This document shows positions 16,564-25,046 of a stretch of DNA of 64,000 nucleotides, piece after piece; positions within the stretch are counted from its first letter, which is position 1, and the number at the start of each line of letters is the position of its first letter. The notes under the pieces were generated by a model. The model saw only the letters and a list, made by a program, of their open reading frames with translations, was not told the DNA's origin and did no database searches. The DNA lies in NCBI GenBank assembly GCA_035532075.1, contig DATKRV010000006.1:7722-71721 (forward strand), given 5' to 3'. The translations under genes were made by a program, and so were the position numbers. The stretch is from CAIVND01 sp035532075 (GTDB taxonomy: Bacteria; Actinomycetota; Acidimicrobiia; Acidimicrobiales; Bog-793).

Positions 16564-17276
16564 GCGATCGGGGAGTTGGCGCTAGTCTCGCGAACGTGAT
16601 CCCGATCGGAGATATCCACATCGCGCCATCGATGCTCTCGGCTGACTTTGGACACCTTGTCGAGGCGATCGATCTGATCTCCTCGGAGACCTCGTGGCTA
16701 CACATCGACGTGATGGACGGACACTTCGTCCCCAATCTCACGATCGGCCCACCGGTCGTTGCCTCGCTCCGCCGGCAGTCCTCCCTGTTTTTCGACTGTC
16801 ATCTGATGATGACCAACCCCGAACGCTATCTCGAGGCTTTCGCGCTCGCCGGGGCTGATCTGTGTTCTGTTCACGTCGAGATCGGCAATAGCGCGAAGCT
16901 CATCGACCAGATGCGCGAGCTTGGTCTCGCGGTGGGCCTGGTGCTCAATCCCGATACGCCATTCTCGGCCGCCGAACCATTTCTTGACCGCATCGATCTT
17001 TTGTTGGTGATGAGCGTCTTTCCCGGTTTTGGCGGACAGTCGTTCATGCCCGAGGTACTCGACAAGATCGCTCAGGCACGTGCCGCAGTCGACGCCGGTG
17101 CGAACCAGGTGGTGATCGAGGTCGATGGCGGCATCGACACCACCACCGCTCCGCTTGCTGCGATGGCCGGTGCGCAGGTCTTTGTCGCTGGAAACGCGGT
17201 CTTCGGTGCCGAGCACCCCCGGGCCGCGGTGGCCGCAATCCGCGCTGCGGTGACCGGTGCTCTCGCCAGTCGTTGA
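16560..17276 (+). CDS. rpe: Ribulose-phosphate 3-epimerase
   Basis: A 238-residue TIM-barrel enzyme that interconverts ribulose-5-P and xylulose-5-P. Signature segments: HIAPSMLSADFGHL, LHIDVMDGHFVPNLTIGP (metal His/Asp), FDCHLMMTNPERYLEAFA, VMSVFPGFGGQSFMPEVL and EVDGGIDTTTAPLAAMAGA. GTG 16560 overlaps the fmt stop and leaves about 18 extra N-terminal residues compared with the family core; a later GTG at 16597 is an alternative. Confidence 0.95.
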   Translation: MSDRGVGASLANVIPIGDIHIAPSMLSADFGHLVEAIDLISSETSWLHIDVMDGHFVPNLTIGPPVVASLRRQSSLFFDCHLMMTNPERYLEAFALAGADLCSVHVEIGNSAKLIDQMRELGLAVGLVLNPDTPFSAAEPFLDRIDLLLVMSVFPGFGGQSFMPEVLDKIAQARAAVDAGANQVVIEVDGGIDTTTAPLAAMAGAQVFVAGNAVFGAEHPRAAVAAIRAAVTGALASR

Positions 17277-17350
17277 ATCTGGGGCACAATAGTGGGATCG
17301 TGTGGAGAGGTTCCCCACGTCATCGAACCCGGCAGGAGTCTCGTCCCGCG

Positions 17351-18226
17351 ATGCTGCGTCTCGTATTGCCTAAAGGATCTCTCGAGAGGCAGACCCTCGA
17401 GCTGTTCTCCTCCGCCGATCTTGCTGTAGGACGGAGCTCTGAGGTCGATTATCGCGCGACGATCGATGACCCGCGCATCGACGATGTGCGTATCCTCCGT
17501 CCCCAGGAGATTCCGCGCTATGTGGCAGATGGCCTGTTTGACATCGGCATCACCGGACGCGACTGGATCGAGGAGACCGGAGCAGAGGTAGTCTCGCTCG
17601 GTCAGCTGAGGTATTCGAAGGTGACGAACAATCCGATCCGAGTCGTGCTTGCAGTCGGCGGAGATTCGTCCGTCATGGCTCCCGAAGAGCTTTCCACCGG
17701 TGCACGGATCTCGACGGAGTACCCCAACCTCACCGACCGCTATCTGGCCGCGCACGGCATCGATGCTGAAATCTCGCTCTCATACGGCGCGACCGAGGCA
17801 AAGATCCCCGAGATCGCGGATGCGGTCGTCGAGATCACCGAGACCGGACGTGCCCTGCGTGCCGCCGGACTTCGCATCGTGGCGACGATCCTCGAGTCCT
17901 ACACCGAACTGATCGCCAACCCGGCTGCCTTTGCCGATCCGAAGAAGTCCCACGCGATGGGACAGATCCTCACCCTCTTGCATGGCGCACTCGAGGCCCG
18001 GACGCGTGTGCTCGTCAAACTCAATGTCAGCGAGGAGGACCTCGAGCGTGTCATCGCAGTTCTGCCGTCGCTGAAGTCTCCGACCGTCTCGAAGCTGTTC
18101 GGCGATGGGGGATATGCACTCGAGTCGGTCGTCGAGAAATCCGCGATCAATGTGTTGATTCCGGAGCTGAAAGACCGCGGCGCGACGGACATCCTCGAGA
18201 TTCCACTGTCAAAGATTGTCTCCTAG
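17351..18226 (+). CDS. hisG: ATP phosphoribosyltransferase (long form)
   Basis: Catalyses the first and feedback-inhibited step of histidine synthesis. The protein starts MLRLVLPKGSLERQTLELFS and contains DIGITGRDWIEETGAEV and ISTEYPNLTDRYLAAHGI, then the PRPP-loop region AVVEITETGRALRAAGLRI, with E-T-G-x-T-L-like glycine turn. At 291 residues it is the long form with a C-terminal ACT-like regulatory domain (VLVKLNVSEEDLERVIAVLP). AGGAG lies 13 bases before ATG 17351. Unlike in many actinobacteria, no hisE lies beside it in this window. Confidence 0.94.
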   Translation: MLRLVLPKGSLERQTLELFSSADLAVGRSSEVDYRATIDDPRIDDVRILRPQEIPRYVADGLFDIGITGRDWIEETGAEVVSLGQLRYSKVTNNPIRVVLAVGGDSSVMAPEELSTGARISTEYPNLTDRYLAAHGIDAEISLSYGATEAKIPEIADAVVEITETGRALRAAGLRIVATILESYTELIANPAAFADPKKSHAMGQILTLLHGALEARTRVLVKLNVSEEDLERVIAVLPSLKSPTVSKLFGDGGYALESVVEKSAINVLIPELKDRGATDILEIPLSKIVS

Positions 18227-18507
18227 TGCCGCCCCCCGTCGATCGACCGGAGCGACTCCTGCTCGGGCATGAGTATCTCGGTGCGGTAGCGGAGTTTGAT
18301 GAATCGACCGGACTTGGCATCATCACCGTCGAGGACCCAGCTGGGCCAGGCGGTGCGCCGATACTCGGATTCCACTGCACTCAGATCGCGGATGGCTCGC
18401 GCTCGATTGTCTCGGGAACCAAGGTGCGATTCAAGGTCTCTCCTTCGAACCTCGGCATTCTCGAGGCGCGCGAGATTCGGTCTCGCCCGGGTACCAGCCA
18501 GAGCTGA
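18226..18507 (+). CDS. Cold-shock-domain-like small protein
   Basis: A 93-residue protein whose core GAVAEFDESTGLGIITVED, then ILGFHCTQIADGSRSI and GTKVRFKVSP, follows the cold-shock/OB pattern (G.V..FD...GLG.I, FH...I, G..V.F). The canonical RNP-1 and RNP-2 aromatic residues are mostly replaced, so nucleic-acid binding is uncertain. GTG shares its first base with the TAG stop of hisG, implying translational coupling. Expected to act in the cytoplasm; function unknown. Confidence 0.65.
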   Translation: MPPPVDRPERLLLGHEYLGAVAEFDESTGLGIITVEDPAGPGGAPILGFHCTQIADGSRSIVSGTKVRFKVSPSNLGILEAREIRSRPGTSQS

Positions 18508-18592
18508 CAGGGGGAGCGCGTTGCGCGTCTCTCGGTGGTCATCGCGGACAGAACGGCCGCAACGCGTGACGCGTGACACGCGACGCGCGCAC

Positions 18593-19063
18593 CTACGCTG
18601 GTTCGGAGGAGGTACTTGCCCCTGGTGTCGCGTGTTCTGGCGAGGCGTGTGCCGCGGAGATCTGGACGAAGGCGAGCCGGACCTGGGCGAGTCCCTCACT
18701 AAGCGTCGTCGCGCTCGGACCGATCCGCTCGCCGAGCCTCTCGACGATTGCCCCGAGGGCATCGATCGCGAGCCGCGCCGCCTCGAGGTGCGGTGGCTCC
18801 TGGCCAAGGTGAATCGCGGCGAGCTGGAAGAGGCCGTAGCAGTGGTTTGCAATCACATCGCCGACGGGCGCGTTGAGGAGCTCCTCCTCGAGACGCTCCA
18901 TCTCTGCCCGGTATTCGGCCTCTTGCGCGGGATCGATCGTCCCCTCTGGTCGACCGCTCGGGCGCGTGCTTTCGCGGCTCGGGTCAGAACCCGCTGGGGG
19001 GTTGGGGCTGGGGCTGGCCGGGTTGACCGGACGCTCGCCGTCGGGTGTCCACAGACTGCTCAT
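18593..19063 (-). CDS. DUF1844 family protein
   Basis: A 156-residue protein with a disordered Pro/Ser-rich N-terminus (SLWTPDGERPVNPAS) and a helical DUF1844-like core: LNAPVGDVIANHCYGLFQLA, AAIHLGQEPPHLEAARLAID and ALGAIVERLGERIG. Such genes often lie next to infC-rpmI-rplT in actinobacteria, as here (divergent from infC). I start it at ATG 19063, which has a TAGGCT seven bases upstream on the minus strand; the frame is open further upstream but without conservation. Function unknown. Confidence 0.7.
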   Translation of the reverse strand: MSSLWTPDGERPVNPASPSPNPPAGSDPSRESTRPSGRPEGTIDPAQEAEYRAEMERLEEELLNAPVGDVIANHCYGLFQLAAIHLGQEPPHLEAARLAIDALGAIVERLGERIGPSATTLSEGLAQVRLAFVQISAAHASPEHATPGASTSSEPA

Positions 19064-19076
19064 GCCTGATAGCCTA
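19064..19076 (-). promoter_or_regulatory. Leaderless -10 element for the DUF1844 gene
   Basis: On the minus strand TAGGCT (19076 to 19071) is followed by seven bases and then ATG at 19063. Confidence 0.5.
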
Positions 19077-19194
19077 GGTGAACAATTTATGGGAAAGCGG
19101 AGCTGCACGGATGTGCGACTCCCACCCGATCACCGGTCTTTCGTGTGTATCGGGTAGTCGGTTCGACCGGGTGGCATCGCGATCCTTTGCTCTC

Positions 19195-19216
19195 CCACGT
19201 CCTCGTCGGGACGTGG
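19195..19216 (+). promoter_or_regulatory. Hairpin in the infC leader
   Basis: CCACGTCC (19195-19202) and GGACGTGG (19209-19216) form a perfect 8-bp stem with a 6-base loop. No T-run follows. The infC leader is the site of L20-type autoregulation in several bacteria, so this hairpin is a candidate control element. Confidence 0.45.
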
Positions 19217-19233
19217 CTGAATCGAGAGGAGTG

Positions 19234-19266
19234 ATGCCAGATCACCACCAGCCCAAGCGCAACTGA
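19234..19266 (+). CDS. Ten-residue leader ORF before infC
   Basis: ATG 19234 is preceded by the best ribosome-binding site in the region (GAGAGGAGTG) and encodes MPDHHQPKRN before a TGA that ends 7 bases ahead of the infC ATG. The infC start itself has no clear Shine-Dalgarno sequence, so infC may be translated by coupling to this small ORF. Function is inferred from layout only. Confidence 0.45.
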   Translation: MPDHHQPKRN

Positions 19267-19273
19267 GCCGCGG

Positions 19274-19975
19274 ATGAATGAACGTATCCGCGCCCGTGAG
19301 GTTCGACTCGTCGATCCCGACGGGAATCAGCTCGGTATCAAGCTTCTTCCCGAGGCTCTGTCCATCGCCCGTGAGATGGATCTTGATCTTGTTGAAGTTG
19401 CACCGCTCGCGAATCCGCCCGTCTGTCGCATCATGGACTATGGAAAGTTCAAATTTGATGAGGCACAGAGGCTTCGAGAGTCAAGGCGCAAGGGGGCAAG
19501 CGGCGGTATCAAGGAGATGAAATACCGGCCAAAGATCGGCAATGGTGACTTTGACACCAAGACCCGACAGGTCGGCAAGTTCCTCCAGGATGGCCACAAG
19601 GTGAAGATCACCATCATGTTCCGTGGCCGCGAGGTCTATCACCCAGAACTTGGTCGCAAGATCCTTGATCGCATCGCCGAAAAGGTCGAGGGCGCGGCCA
19701 AGATCGAGTCCGAGGCCCGTCTCGACGGGCGCAACATGGTGATGGTACTCGCGCCAGACCGCAGGAGTACGAAACAGCTGGCCCCGAAATCAGAGGCGCA
19801 GCGTGCCCAGGAGGCACAGAGACGGGCGCGCACCGTTGCACCGGTTTTGGCCGAGAGTGGCGAGACAGCCTCGGGACTGGTCGAAGAGACCATGGTGGTC
19901 CAGGCGACTGGTTCGGTTGACGAGATTGATCAAGGTACGACCCCTGCGAATGTCGCCGGGGAAGGGAAGGACTGA
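19274..19975 (+). CDS. infC: Translation initiation factor IF-3
   Basis: A 233-residue IF3. The N-domain starts NERIRAREVRLVDPDGNQLG and continues EALSIAREMDLDLVEVAP and PPVCRIMDYGKFKFDEAQR; the C-domain has KEMKYRPKIGNGDFDTKTRQ, KVKITIMFRGREVYHPELG and RNMVMVLAPDRR. About 55 extra residues at the C-terminus (Gln/Ala-rich, then acidic) go beyond the usual 180, a known feature in some actinobacteria. It heads infC-rpmI-rplT. The start lacks its own ribosome-binding site; see the leader ORF upstream. Confidence 0.96.
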   Translation: MNERIRAREVRLVDPDGNQLGIKLLPEALSIAREMDLDLVEVAPLANPPVCRIMDYGKFKFDEAQRLRESRRKGASGGIKEMKYRPKIGNGDFDTKTRQVGKFLQDGHKVKITIMFRGREVYHPELGRKILDRIAEKVEGAAKIESEARLDGRNMVMVLAPDRRSTKQLAPKSEAQRAQEAQRRARTVAPVLAESGETASGLVEETMVVQATGSVDEIDQGTTPANVAGEGKD

Positions 19976-19976
19976 A

Positions 19977-20171
19977 ATGCCGAAGATGAAGACACACCGC
20001 GGCGCTGCCGCGAGATTCAAGCTCACGGGGACGGGCAGGCTCCGTCGCCGACAACAGAACCGCGGTCACCTGATGGAGCACAAGAGTTCTGTGCGCGCAC
20101 GTCGTCTTGGACGCGAGGTGGATGTCGCGAAGGTCGATGCGCCAAGGATTCGCCGACTGCTCGGCCTGTAG
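19977..20171 (+). CDS. rpmI: 50S ribosomal protein L35 (bL35)
   Basis: A 64-residue basic protein: PKMKTHRGAAARFKLTGTG, then RRRQQNRGHLMEHKSS and RRLGREVDVAKVDAPRIRRL. It begins one base after the infC stop with GGGAAGGA upstream, in the standard infC-rpmI-rplT order. Confidence 0.96.
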   Translation: MPKMKTHRGAAARFKLTGTGRLRRRQQNRGHLMEHKSSVRARRLGREVDVAKVDAPRIRRLLGL

Positions 20172-20179
20172 TCCTTTTC

Positions 20180-20208
20180 GGAGAGTCGCGGTCCAGCCCT
20201 GACTCTCC
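20180..20208 (+). promoter_or_regulatory. Hairpin between rpmI and rplT
   Basis: GGAGAGTC (20180-20187) and GACTCTCC (20201-20208) form an 8-bp stem with a 13-base loop. A short palindrome CACAATGTTGTG (20238-20249) follows just before the rplT ribosome-binding site. Both could take part in L20 autocontrol or RNA processing. No terminator T-run. Confidence 0.4.
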
Positions 20209-20265
20209 GGTGTTCGAAACACGATGGTCTGATGAAACACAATGTTGTGATGAAAGGAGCACCCC

Positions 20266-20640
20266 ATGGCGAGGGTCAAACGCTCAGTCGCGAGCAAGAA
20301 GCACCGCCGGGTCGTACTTGAGCGCGCACAGGGCTACTACGGAAACAAGTCGCGTTCGTTCAGGTCCGCGAACGAGCAGGTCATGCACTCGCTGCAGTAT
20401 GCATACCGCGATCGCCGCGCGCGCAAGGGCGATTTCCGCAGGCTGTGGATCCAGCGGATCAACGCCGCGGCGCGCATCGAGGGCGTCAGCTATTCGAGGT
20501 TCATCGCCGGGCTCCACGCGGCCGATGTGAACATCGACCGCAAGATCCTTGCCGACCTCGCAGTGCGCGACCCACAGGCCTTCGCGAAGCTCGTCGATGT
20601 CGCCAAAGAGGCGCTCGCAACCAAAGAGGCTGCCTCCTGA
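20266..20640 (+). CDS. rplT: 50S ribosomal protein L20 (bL20)
   Basis: A 124-residue L20: ARVKRSVASKKHRRVVLERA, GYYGNKSRSFRSANEQVMHS, YAYRDRRARKGDFRRLWIQR, INAAARIEGVSYSRFIAGLH. AAAGGAG lies seven bases before the ATG. It binds 23S rRNA early in assembly and in other bacteria represses its own operon. Confidence 0.97.
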   Translation: MARVKRSVASKKHRRVVLERAQGYYGNKSRSFRSANEQVMHSLQYAYRDRRARKGDFRRLWIQRINAAARIEGVSYSRFIAGLHAADVNIDRKILADLAVRDPQAFAKLVDVAKEALATKEAAS

Positions 20641-20672
20641 TCGAGGGCTCGCTCGGAGCGCGTCACCAACGC

Positions 20673-21464
20673 GTGACACGACTTCGGCGACTCTCGTCGA
20701 AACGTAGCCAGCGCGACCAGGGTCGCGTGTTTGTCGCGGAGGGCGCGAAAGTTGTCGAGGCTGCACTTCACGCGGGAGCGGTGATCGAGGCGATTTACTG
20801 CGACCCGGGCTCGCCCGGTCTCGTCGCGCTCGAACCGCTGATCGAGTCGGCACGCGCACACGGTGTACGAATCTTTGGCCTCGAGGCCGGTGTGCTCGAA
20901 CGGGTCTCGGACACGGTGACGCCACAGCCGATCCTCGCGGTGGTCAATTTCATCGACCGCCCGCTCGAGACGATCGTTCGCGGCGTCGTACTCGTCCTCG
21001 TCGATGTTCGAGATCCTGGAAATATCGGCTCGATCCTGCGCTCCGCGGATGCTGCGGGAGTCGACGCGGTGATTCTGTGTGATGGTTGCGGTGACCTGTA
21101 CAATCCAAAGACCGTGCGTGCCAGCGCGGGATCGCTGTTTCACCTGCCGGTCGTACGCGGCGGCGACCCGGAGTCGGTGCTCGGCGCGCTTGAAGGGATC
21201 GGATTCGCGACCTGCGCGACGCTCGCACGAGAGGCCGAGGACTACGCCATCGCTGAGCTGTTGTCCCCACTCGCGCTTGTCTTTGGCAACGAGGCGAGGG
21301 GTCTCGATGCGAAAATTGCCAGTCGCTGCAGCCGCGCGGTCTCCGTTCCGATCGCGGGTGGCGCAGAGTCGCTCAATGTCGCGATGGCGGCGACGGTCAT
21401 CGCCTTTGAACTTGCGCGTCGTCGCCGTCATGGTGGACGAGAAGCGCTTAGCATGAATGTGTGA
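20673..21464 (+). CDS. TrmH/SpoU-family RNA 2'-O-methyltransferase
   Basis: A SPOUT methyltransferase for 23S rRNA or tRNA ribose. The N-terminal substrate-binding part contains RVFVAEGAKVVEAALHAGAV. The C-terminal knot domain has the three TrmH motifs: LVDVRDPGNIGSILRSADAA, ALVFGNEARGLD and VSVPIAGGAESLNVAMA. GTG 20673 gives about 263 residues; the conserved N-terminus seems to begin slightly earlier, and a CTG at 20637 overlapping the rplT stop would include it. The stop overlaps the GTG of pheS. The position after rplT and before pheS is usual for this family. Confidence 0.9.
   Translation: MTRLRRLSSKRSQRDQGRVFVAEGAKVVEAALHAGAVIEAIYCDPGSPGLVALEPLIESARAHGVRIFGLEAGVLERVSDTVTPQPILAVVNFIDRPLETIVRGVVLVLVDVRDPGNIGSILRSADAAGVDAVILCDGCGDLYNPKTVRASAGSLFHLPVVRGGDPESVLGALEGIGFATCATLAREAEDYAIAELLSPLALVFGNEARGLDAKIASRCSRAVSVPIAGGAESLNVAMAATVIAFELARRRRHGGREALSMNV
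21449..21460 (+). promoter_or_regulatory. Leaderless -10 element for pheS
   Basis: TAGCAT (21449-21454), six bases, GTG 21461. It lies inside the 3' end of the methyltransferase gene. Confidence 0.55.
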
Positions 21465-22519
21465 GCGAGGCGAATGTGGAACCATCCGTGATCGACAGGG
21501 CGCGTGCATTTGTCATTTTGACGCTGCCCGAGATAGCAGCCAGCCCGAGCATCGCCGACCTCGATGAACTCGAGGCGCGCTCTGTTGGAAGGCGCGCTCC
21601 GTTTGTCGAATGGAAGCGCTCACTCGGCTCCCTCGCCCTCGAGCAGCGTCCGAGCGCGGGCCAGGCGCTGAACGAGGGCCTTTTCGAACTCGGCGAGGCG
21701 ATTCGTCTGCGCCGCGAGGAGCTCAGCCGCATCGAACGCCTTCACGCGCTCGATGCTGACCGGCTCGATCTCGGTGAGGTGACTGCCAGATGGACTCCGG
21801 GACATCTGCATCTCGTCACCCAGGTACGCGAGGAGCTCGAGGAGGTCTTCCTCGGCATGGGCTACGAGATCGCCGAGGGTCCTGAGATCGAGACCGATTG
21901 GTACAACTTCAGTGCACTCAACATGCCCAAGCATCACAGCGCGCGTTCGATCCAGGACAGCTTCTATCTGCGGGTCGGCGATGGCGAATCATGGCTGTTG
22001 CGTTCGCAGACCTCGCCGGTGCAGATCCGTCTGCTCGAACGCGGCGTACTTCCGCTCTACGCGATCGCGCCTGGGCGCGTCTACCGTCGCGACACCGCGG
22101 ACTCGCGCCACCTGCCGGTCTTTCACCAGATCGAGGGCATCGTCGTTGACAAAGGTGTGAATTTCGGCGATCTCAAGGGTACTATCGACACCTTCGTCGG
22201 GGCGATCTTCGGCGAGCAGGTCTCGGCACGTCTGCGACCGGCCTACTTTCCGTTCACCGAACCCTCCGCCGAGTTCGAGATCACCTGCGCGATCTGTGCG
22301 GGCGAGGGGTGCCGGACCTGCTCGCAGACCGGGTGGATCGAACTTGGTGGCTGTGGGATGGTGCATCCGGCTGTCTTCGAGGCAACCGGGGTCGATCCGG
22401 AGGAGTACTCGGGATTCGCATTCGGATTTGGGATCGACCGCCTCGCGATTATGCGCCACGGAATCGAGGACATCCGCAGTTTCTTGGAGAACGATGTCCG
22501 GTTCCTCAGACAGTTTTAG
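21461..22519 (+). CDS. pheS: Phenylalanyl-tRNA synthetase alpha subunit
   Basis: A 352-residue class II synthetase subunit with an N-terminal coiled coil (residues about 50-85) and the catalytic core: HLHLVTQVREELEEVFLGMG, FSALNMPKHHSARSIQDSFY, YRRDTADSRHLPVFHQIEG (motif 2), the FTEPSAEFEITC segment and ELGGCGMVHPAVFEATGVDP, GFAFGFGIDRLAIMRHGI (motif 3). The GTG start overlaps the preceding stop. A leaderless -10 element lies just upstream. Forms the alpha2beta2 enzyme with PheT. Confidence 0.97.
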   Translation: MSEANVEPSVIDRARAFVILTLPEIAASPSIADLDELEARSVGRRAPFVEWKRSLGSLALEQRPSAGQALNEGLFELGEAIRLRREELSRIERLHALDADRLDLGEVTARWTPGHLHLVTQVREELEEVFLGMGYEIAEGPEIETDWYNFSALNMPKHHSARSIQDSFYLRVGDGESWLLRSQTSPVQIRLLERGVLPLYAIAPGRVYRRDTADSRHLPVFHQIEGIVVDKGVNFGDLKGTIDTFVGAIFGEQVSARLRPAYFPFTEPSAEFEITCAICAGEGCRTCSQTGWIELGGCGMVHPAVFEATGVDPEEYSGFAFGFGIDRLAIMRHGIEDIRSFLENDVRFLRQF

Positions 22520-22556
22520 TCAACGGTATTCCCATGCGCCTGGCAAAGGAGTCTGA

Positions 22557-25034
22557 GTGCGCGTCCCGCTGAGTTGGTTGAAAGAGTACGTGGATATCGA
22601 CACCGATCCGGCGGATCGCGCCTCGGTTCGCAAGCTTGCGGGAGTACTCGATCGTCTCGGCCTCGTTGTCGAGGGGATCGAGCACGTCGGCGACGGACTC
22701 GAGGGCGTCGTCCTCGCGCGCGTCGTTGAGATCCAAAAGATCGAGGGTGCGGACAAGATCAGGCTCGCGGTGGTTGACGCCGGAGGAGGGGACCGCGTCG
22801 AGGTGGTCTGTGGCGCGTGGAACTACGGCATCGGCGACATTGTGCCCTTCGCCCCTGTCGGGGTGACCCTGCCGAACGAGATGGAGATCCGCTCGCGCAA
22901 GATGCGTGGCGTGACATCGAACGGAATGTTGTGCAGCCCAAGCGAGCTCGGACTTGCGGACGAACATGAGGGTCTCCTCGTCCTCGCGAGAACTGGCTCG
23001 GCCTTTGGCGATCTCCCCGCAAGGATCGAGCTCGGTGGTGAGATCGCCGACTTTCTCGGCATTGTCGTCGATGTGGTGTTCGATCTCTCGATCGAGCCCA
23101 ACCGCCCCGACGCGCTCTCGATCGTCGGGGTCGCGCGTGATCTCGGTGCCGCGCTCGGATGTGGCTTTACGTCACCGGTACCGAGCGTCATCGAAGAGGG
23201 AGGGCCGGTCGCGCGCCTCGCCTCGGTCACGGTGCTCTCCGACGACCTGTGCCCGCGCCTTGTCGCGCGCGTCATCTCTGGAGTCGCGCCGATTGACTCG
23301 CCAAGAGAGGTTGCCCGGCGTCTCTCGCTCGCCGGGATGCGACCGATCAACGCCGTCGTCGACGCCTCGAACTACGTGATGCTCGAACTCGGCCAGCCGA
23401 CCCATCCCTATGATCTCGACCAGCTTTCGGGCCGTGGTCTGCGGGTGCGGCGTGCGGCCAAAGGTGAACGGCTTGTCACGCTCGACGGCATTGCGCGCAC
23501 GTTCGGCGATACGGACTTCGACGATCTACTGATCTGTGATGCGAGCGATCGGCCGGTTGGTCTGGCGGGAGTCATGGGTGGCCGCTCGAGCGAGATCAGC
23601 GATGCGACGCGCGAGGTGCTGCTTGAGGTTGCCTCCTTCTCCCCGCTCGCGATCGGGCGCACCTCGGACGCCCAGGGACTTCGCTCCGAGGCCTCGACGC
23701 GGTTCTGGCGTGGTATAGATGAAGAGGGTCTCGATCTCGCCGCAGATCGTTTCTGCGAACTTGTGCGCGAGGCGCACATCGCCGCCGGAGTCGCGCCACC
23801 GGTGGTTGCGACCGGGCGACTCGAGAGCGCGCCGGCGCCAGATGAGCGACGGCGATTGCGATTGCGAGTGACGCGCGTCAATGACTATCTCGGAACGTCA
23901 ATTGGGGTGGACAAGATGACGCAACTCCTTGCGCCGCTTGGGTTCAAGGTAACCGAGGTCGCTGGCGACCTTGAGGTCGAGATTCCCGGTTTTCGTCGCG
24001 ATGTGACGCGTGAGGTCGACCTGATCGAGGAGGTGGCGCGACTCTTTGGCTATGACAACATTCCCGAGCGTTCGAGACGCTCCCCGTTCGTCGGTCGCAG
24101 GGGTCCGCTTCAAGAGCTGCGCCGCGCACTTCGCCGGCAGCTGACCGCGGCCGGTGCGCATGAGGCGTGGACGAGTTCGATCGTCGACCCCGCGCTCGAG
24201 CGGATGATCGGGTCGAAGGTCGTTCATGTGGAGCTCTCCAATCCGATTGTCGCCAATGAGAGTGCGCTGCGCTCACATTTGCTCGCGGGACTCCTCGGCG
24301 CGATCAGGCAGAACGAGTCGCATCGCAACGCGCAGCTGCGACTGTTTGAGATCGGCAACGTCTTTTTCATGCCGGTCGCCGGTGAAGAGCGTCCGATCGA
24401 GAGAGAGCTCGTCGCGGTGATCTTTGCGATGGATGGAGATGACGCGACCACCTCATACGCGTGCTGGCGCGCACTTGTCGAGGGTCTCTCGCTCGAACCC
24501 GGTCAGTTCACGATCGAACAGGCCTCTCCTGGAGAGCGTCTCGAGGAGAACTGGCTGAGCATTGGAGCACATCCGACTCGATCCGCGCGCATCAGTGCTG
24601 CGGGCAATGCGTGCGCGATCGTCGGAGAGGTCGATCCGGCGACACAGGAGCAGTTCGGTCTCGCAAGACGTCGCCTCGGGTGGCTGGTCATCGATCTGGT
24701 GACGCTGGGTGAGAGTGTCCGTGTTCCGCTCCAGGCGGATCACGTCAGCCACTTTCCCTCGGCAGATGTCGATCTCGCCTTCGTCCTCCCGGACTCCGTG
24801 CGCGCCCTCGTGCTCGAGCAGGCGATCAGGGATGCAGGAGGTGATCTCGCGGAATCGGTAACGCTCGTCGACGTGTACCGCGGCCGGGGGGTCGAGAGCG
24901 GTTCTCGCAGTCTGAGCTATCGCATCCGCCTGTGTGCAAATGATCGCACGCTGGGTGAATCGGACATTGCCGAGGCACGCTCTGGCATCATCAACCGCGT
25001 CGAGGCGGCTCTGCCAGCAACGCTGCGCGCCTAG
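22557..25034 (+). CDS. pheT: Phenylalanyl-tRNA synthetase beta subunit
   Basis: An 825-residue subunit with the expected order: N-terminal region MRVPLSWLKEYVDIDTDP, tRNA-binding OB domain (residues about 40-150), B3/B4 editing domain (about 210-380), B5 domain (about 400-470), core, and C-terminal ferredoxin-fold anticodon-binding domain (HFPSADVDLAFVLPDSVRA). GTG start with AAAGGAG seven bases upstream. The gap from pheS is 37 bases, so they are co-transcribed. Confidence 0.97.
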   Translation: MRVPLSWLKEYVDIDTDPADRASVRKLAGVLDRLGLVVEGIEHVGDGLEGVVLARVVEIQKIEGADKIRLAVVDAGGGDRVEVVCGAWNYGIGDIVPFAPVGVTLPNEMEIRSRKMRGVTSNGMLCSPSELGLADEHEGLLVLARTGSAFGDLPARIELGGEIADFLGIVVDVVFDLSIEPNRPDALSIVGVARDLGAALGCGFTSPVPSVIEEGGPVARLASVTVLSDDLCPRLVARVISGVAPIDSPREVARRLSLAGMRPINAVVDASNYVMLELGQPTHPYDLDQLSGRGLRVRRAAKGERLVTLDGIARTFGDTDFDDLLICDASDRPVGLAGVMGGRSSEISDATREVLLEVASFSPLAIGRTSDAQGLRSEASTRFWRGIDEEGLDLAADRFCELVREAHIAAGVAPPVVATGRLESAPAPDERRRLRLRVTRVNDYLGTSIGVDKMTQLLAPLGFKVTEVAGDLEVEIPGFRRDVTREVDLIEEVARLFGYDNIPERSRRSPFVGRRGPLQELRRALRRQLTAAGAHEAWTSSIVDPALERMIGSKVVHVELSNPIVANESALRSHLLAGLLGAIRQNESHRNAQLRLFEIGNVFFMPVAGEERPIERELVAVIFAMDGDDATTSYACWRALVEGLSLEPGQFTIEQASPGERLEENWLSIGAHPTRSARISAAGNACAIVGEVDPATQEQFGLARRRLGWLVIDLVTLGESVRVPLQADHVSHFPSADVDLAFVLPDSVRALVLEQAIRDAGGDLAESVTLVDVYRGRGVESGSRSLSYRIRLCANDRTLGESDIAEARSGIINRVEAALPATLRA

Positions 25035-25046
25035 GGTTTCGCTGCA

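Noticed and set aside
18511..18592. Repeated GCGTGAC/CGCG-rich stretch as a terminator
   Set aside because: Inverted matches are short and imperfect and there is no T-run in either direction.
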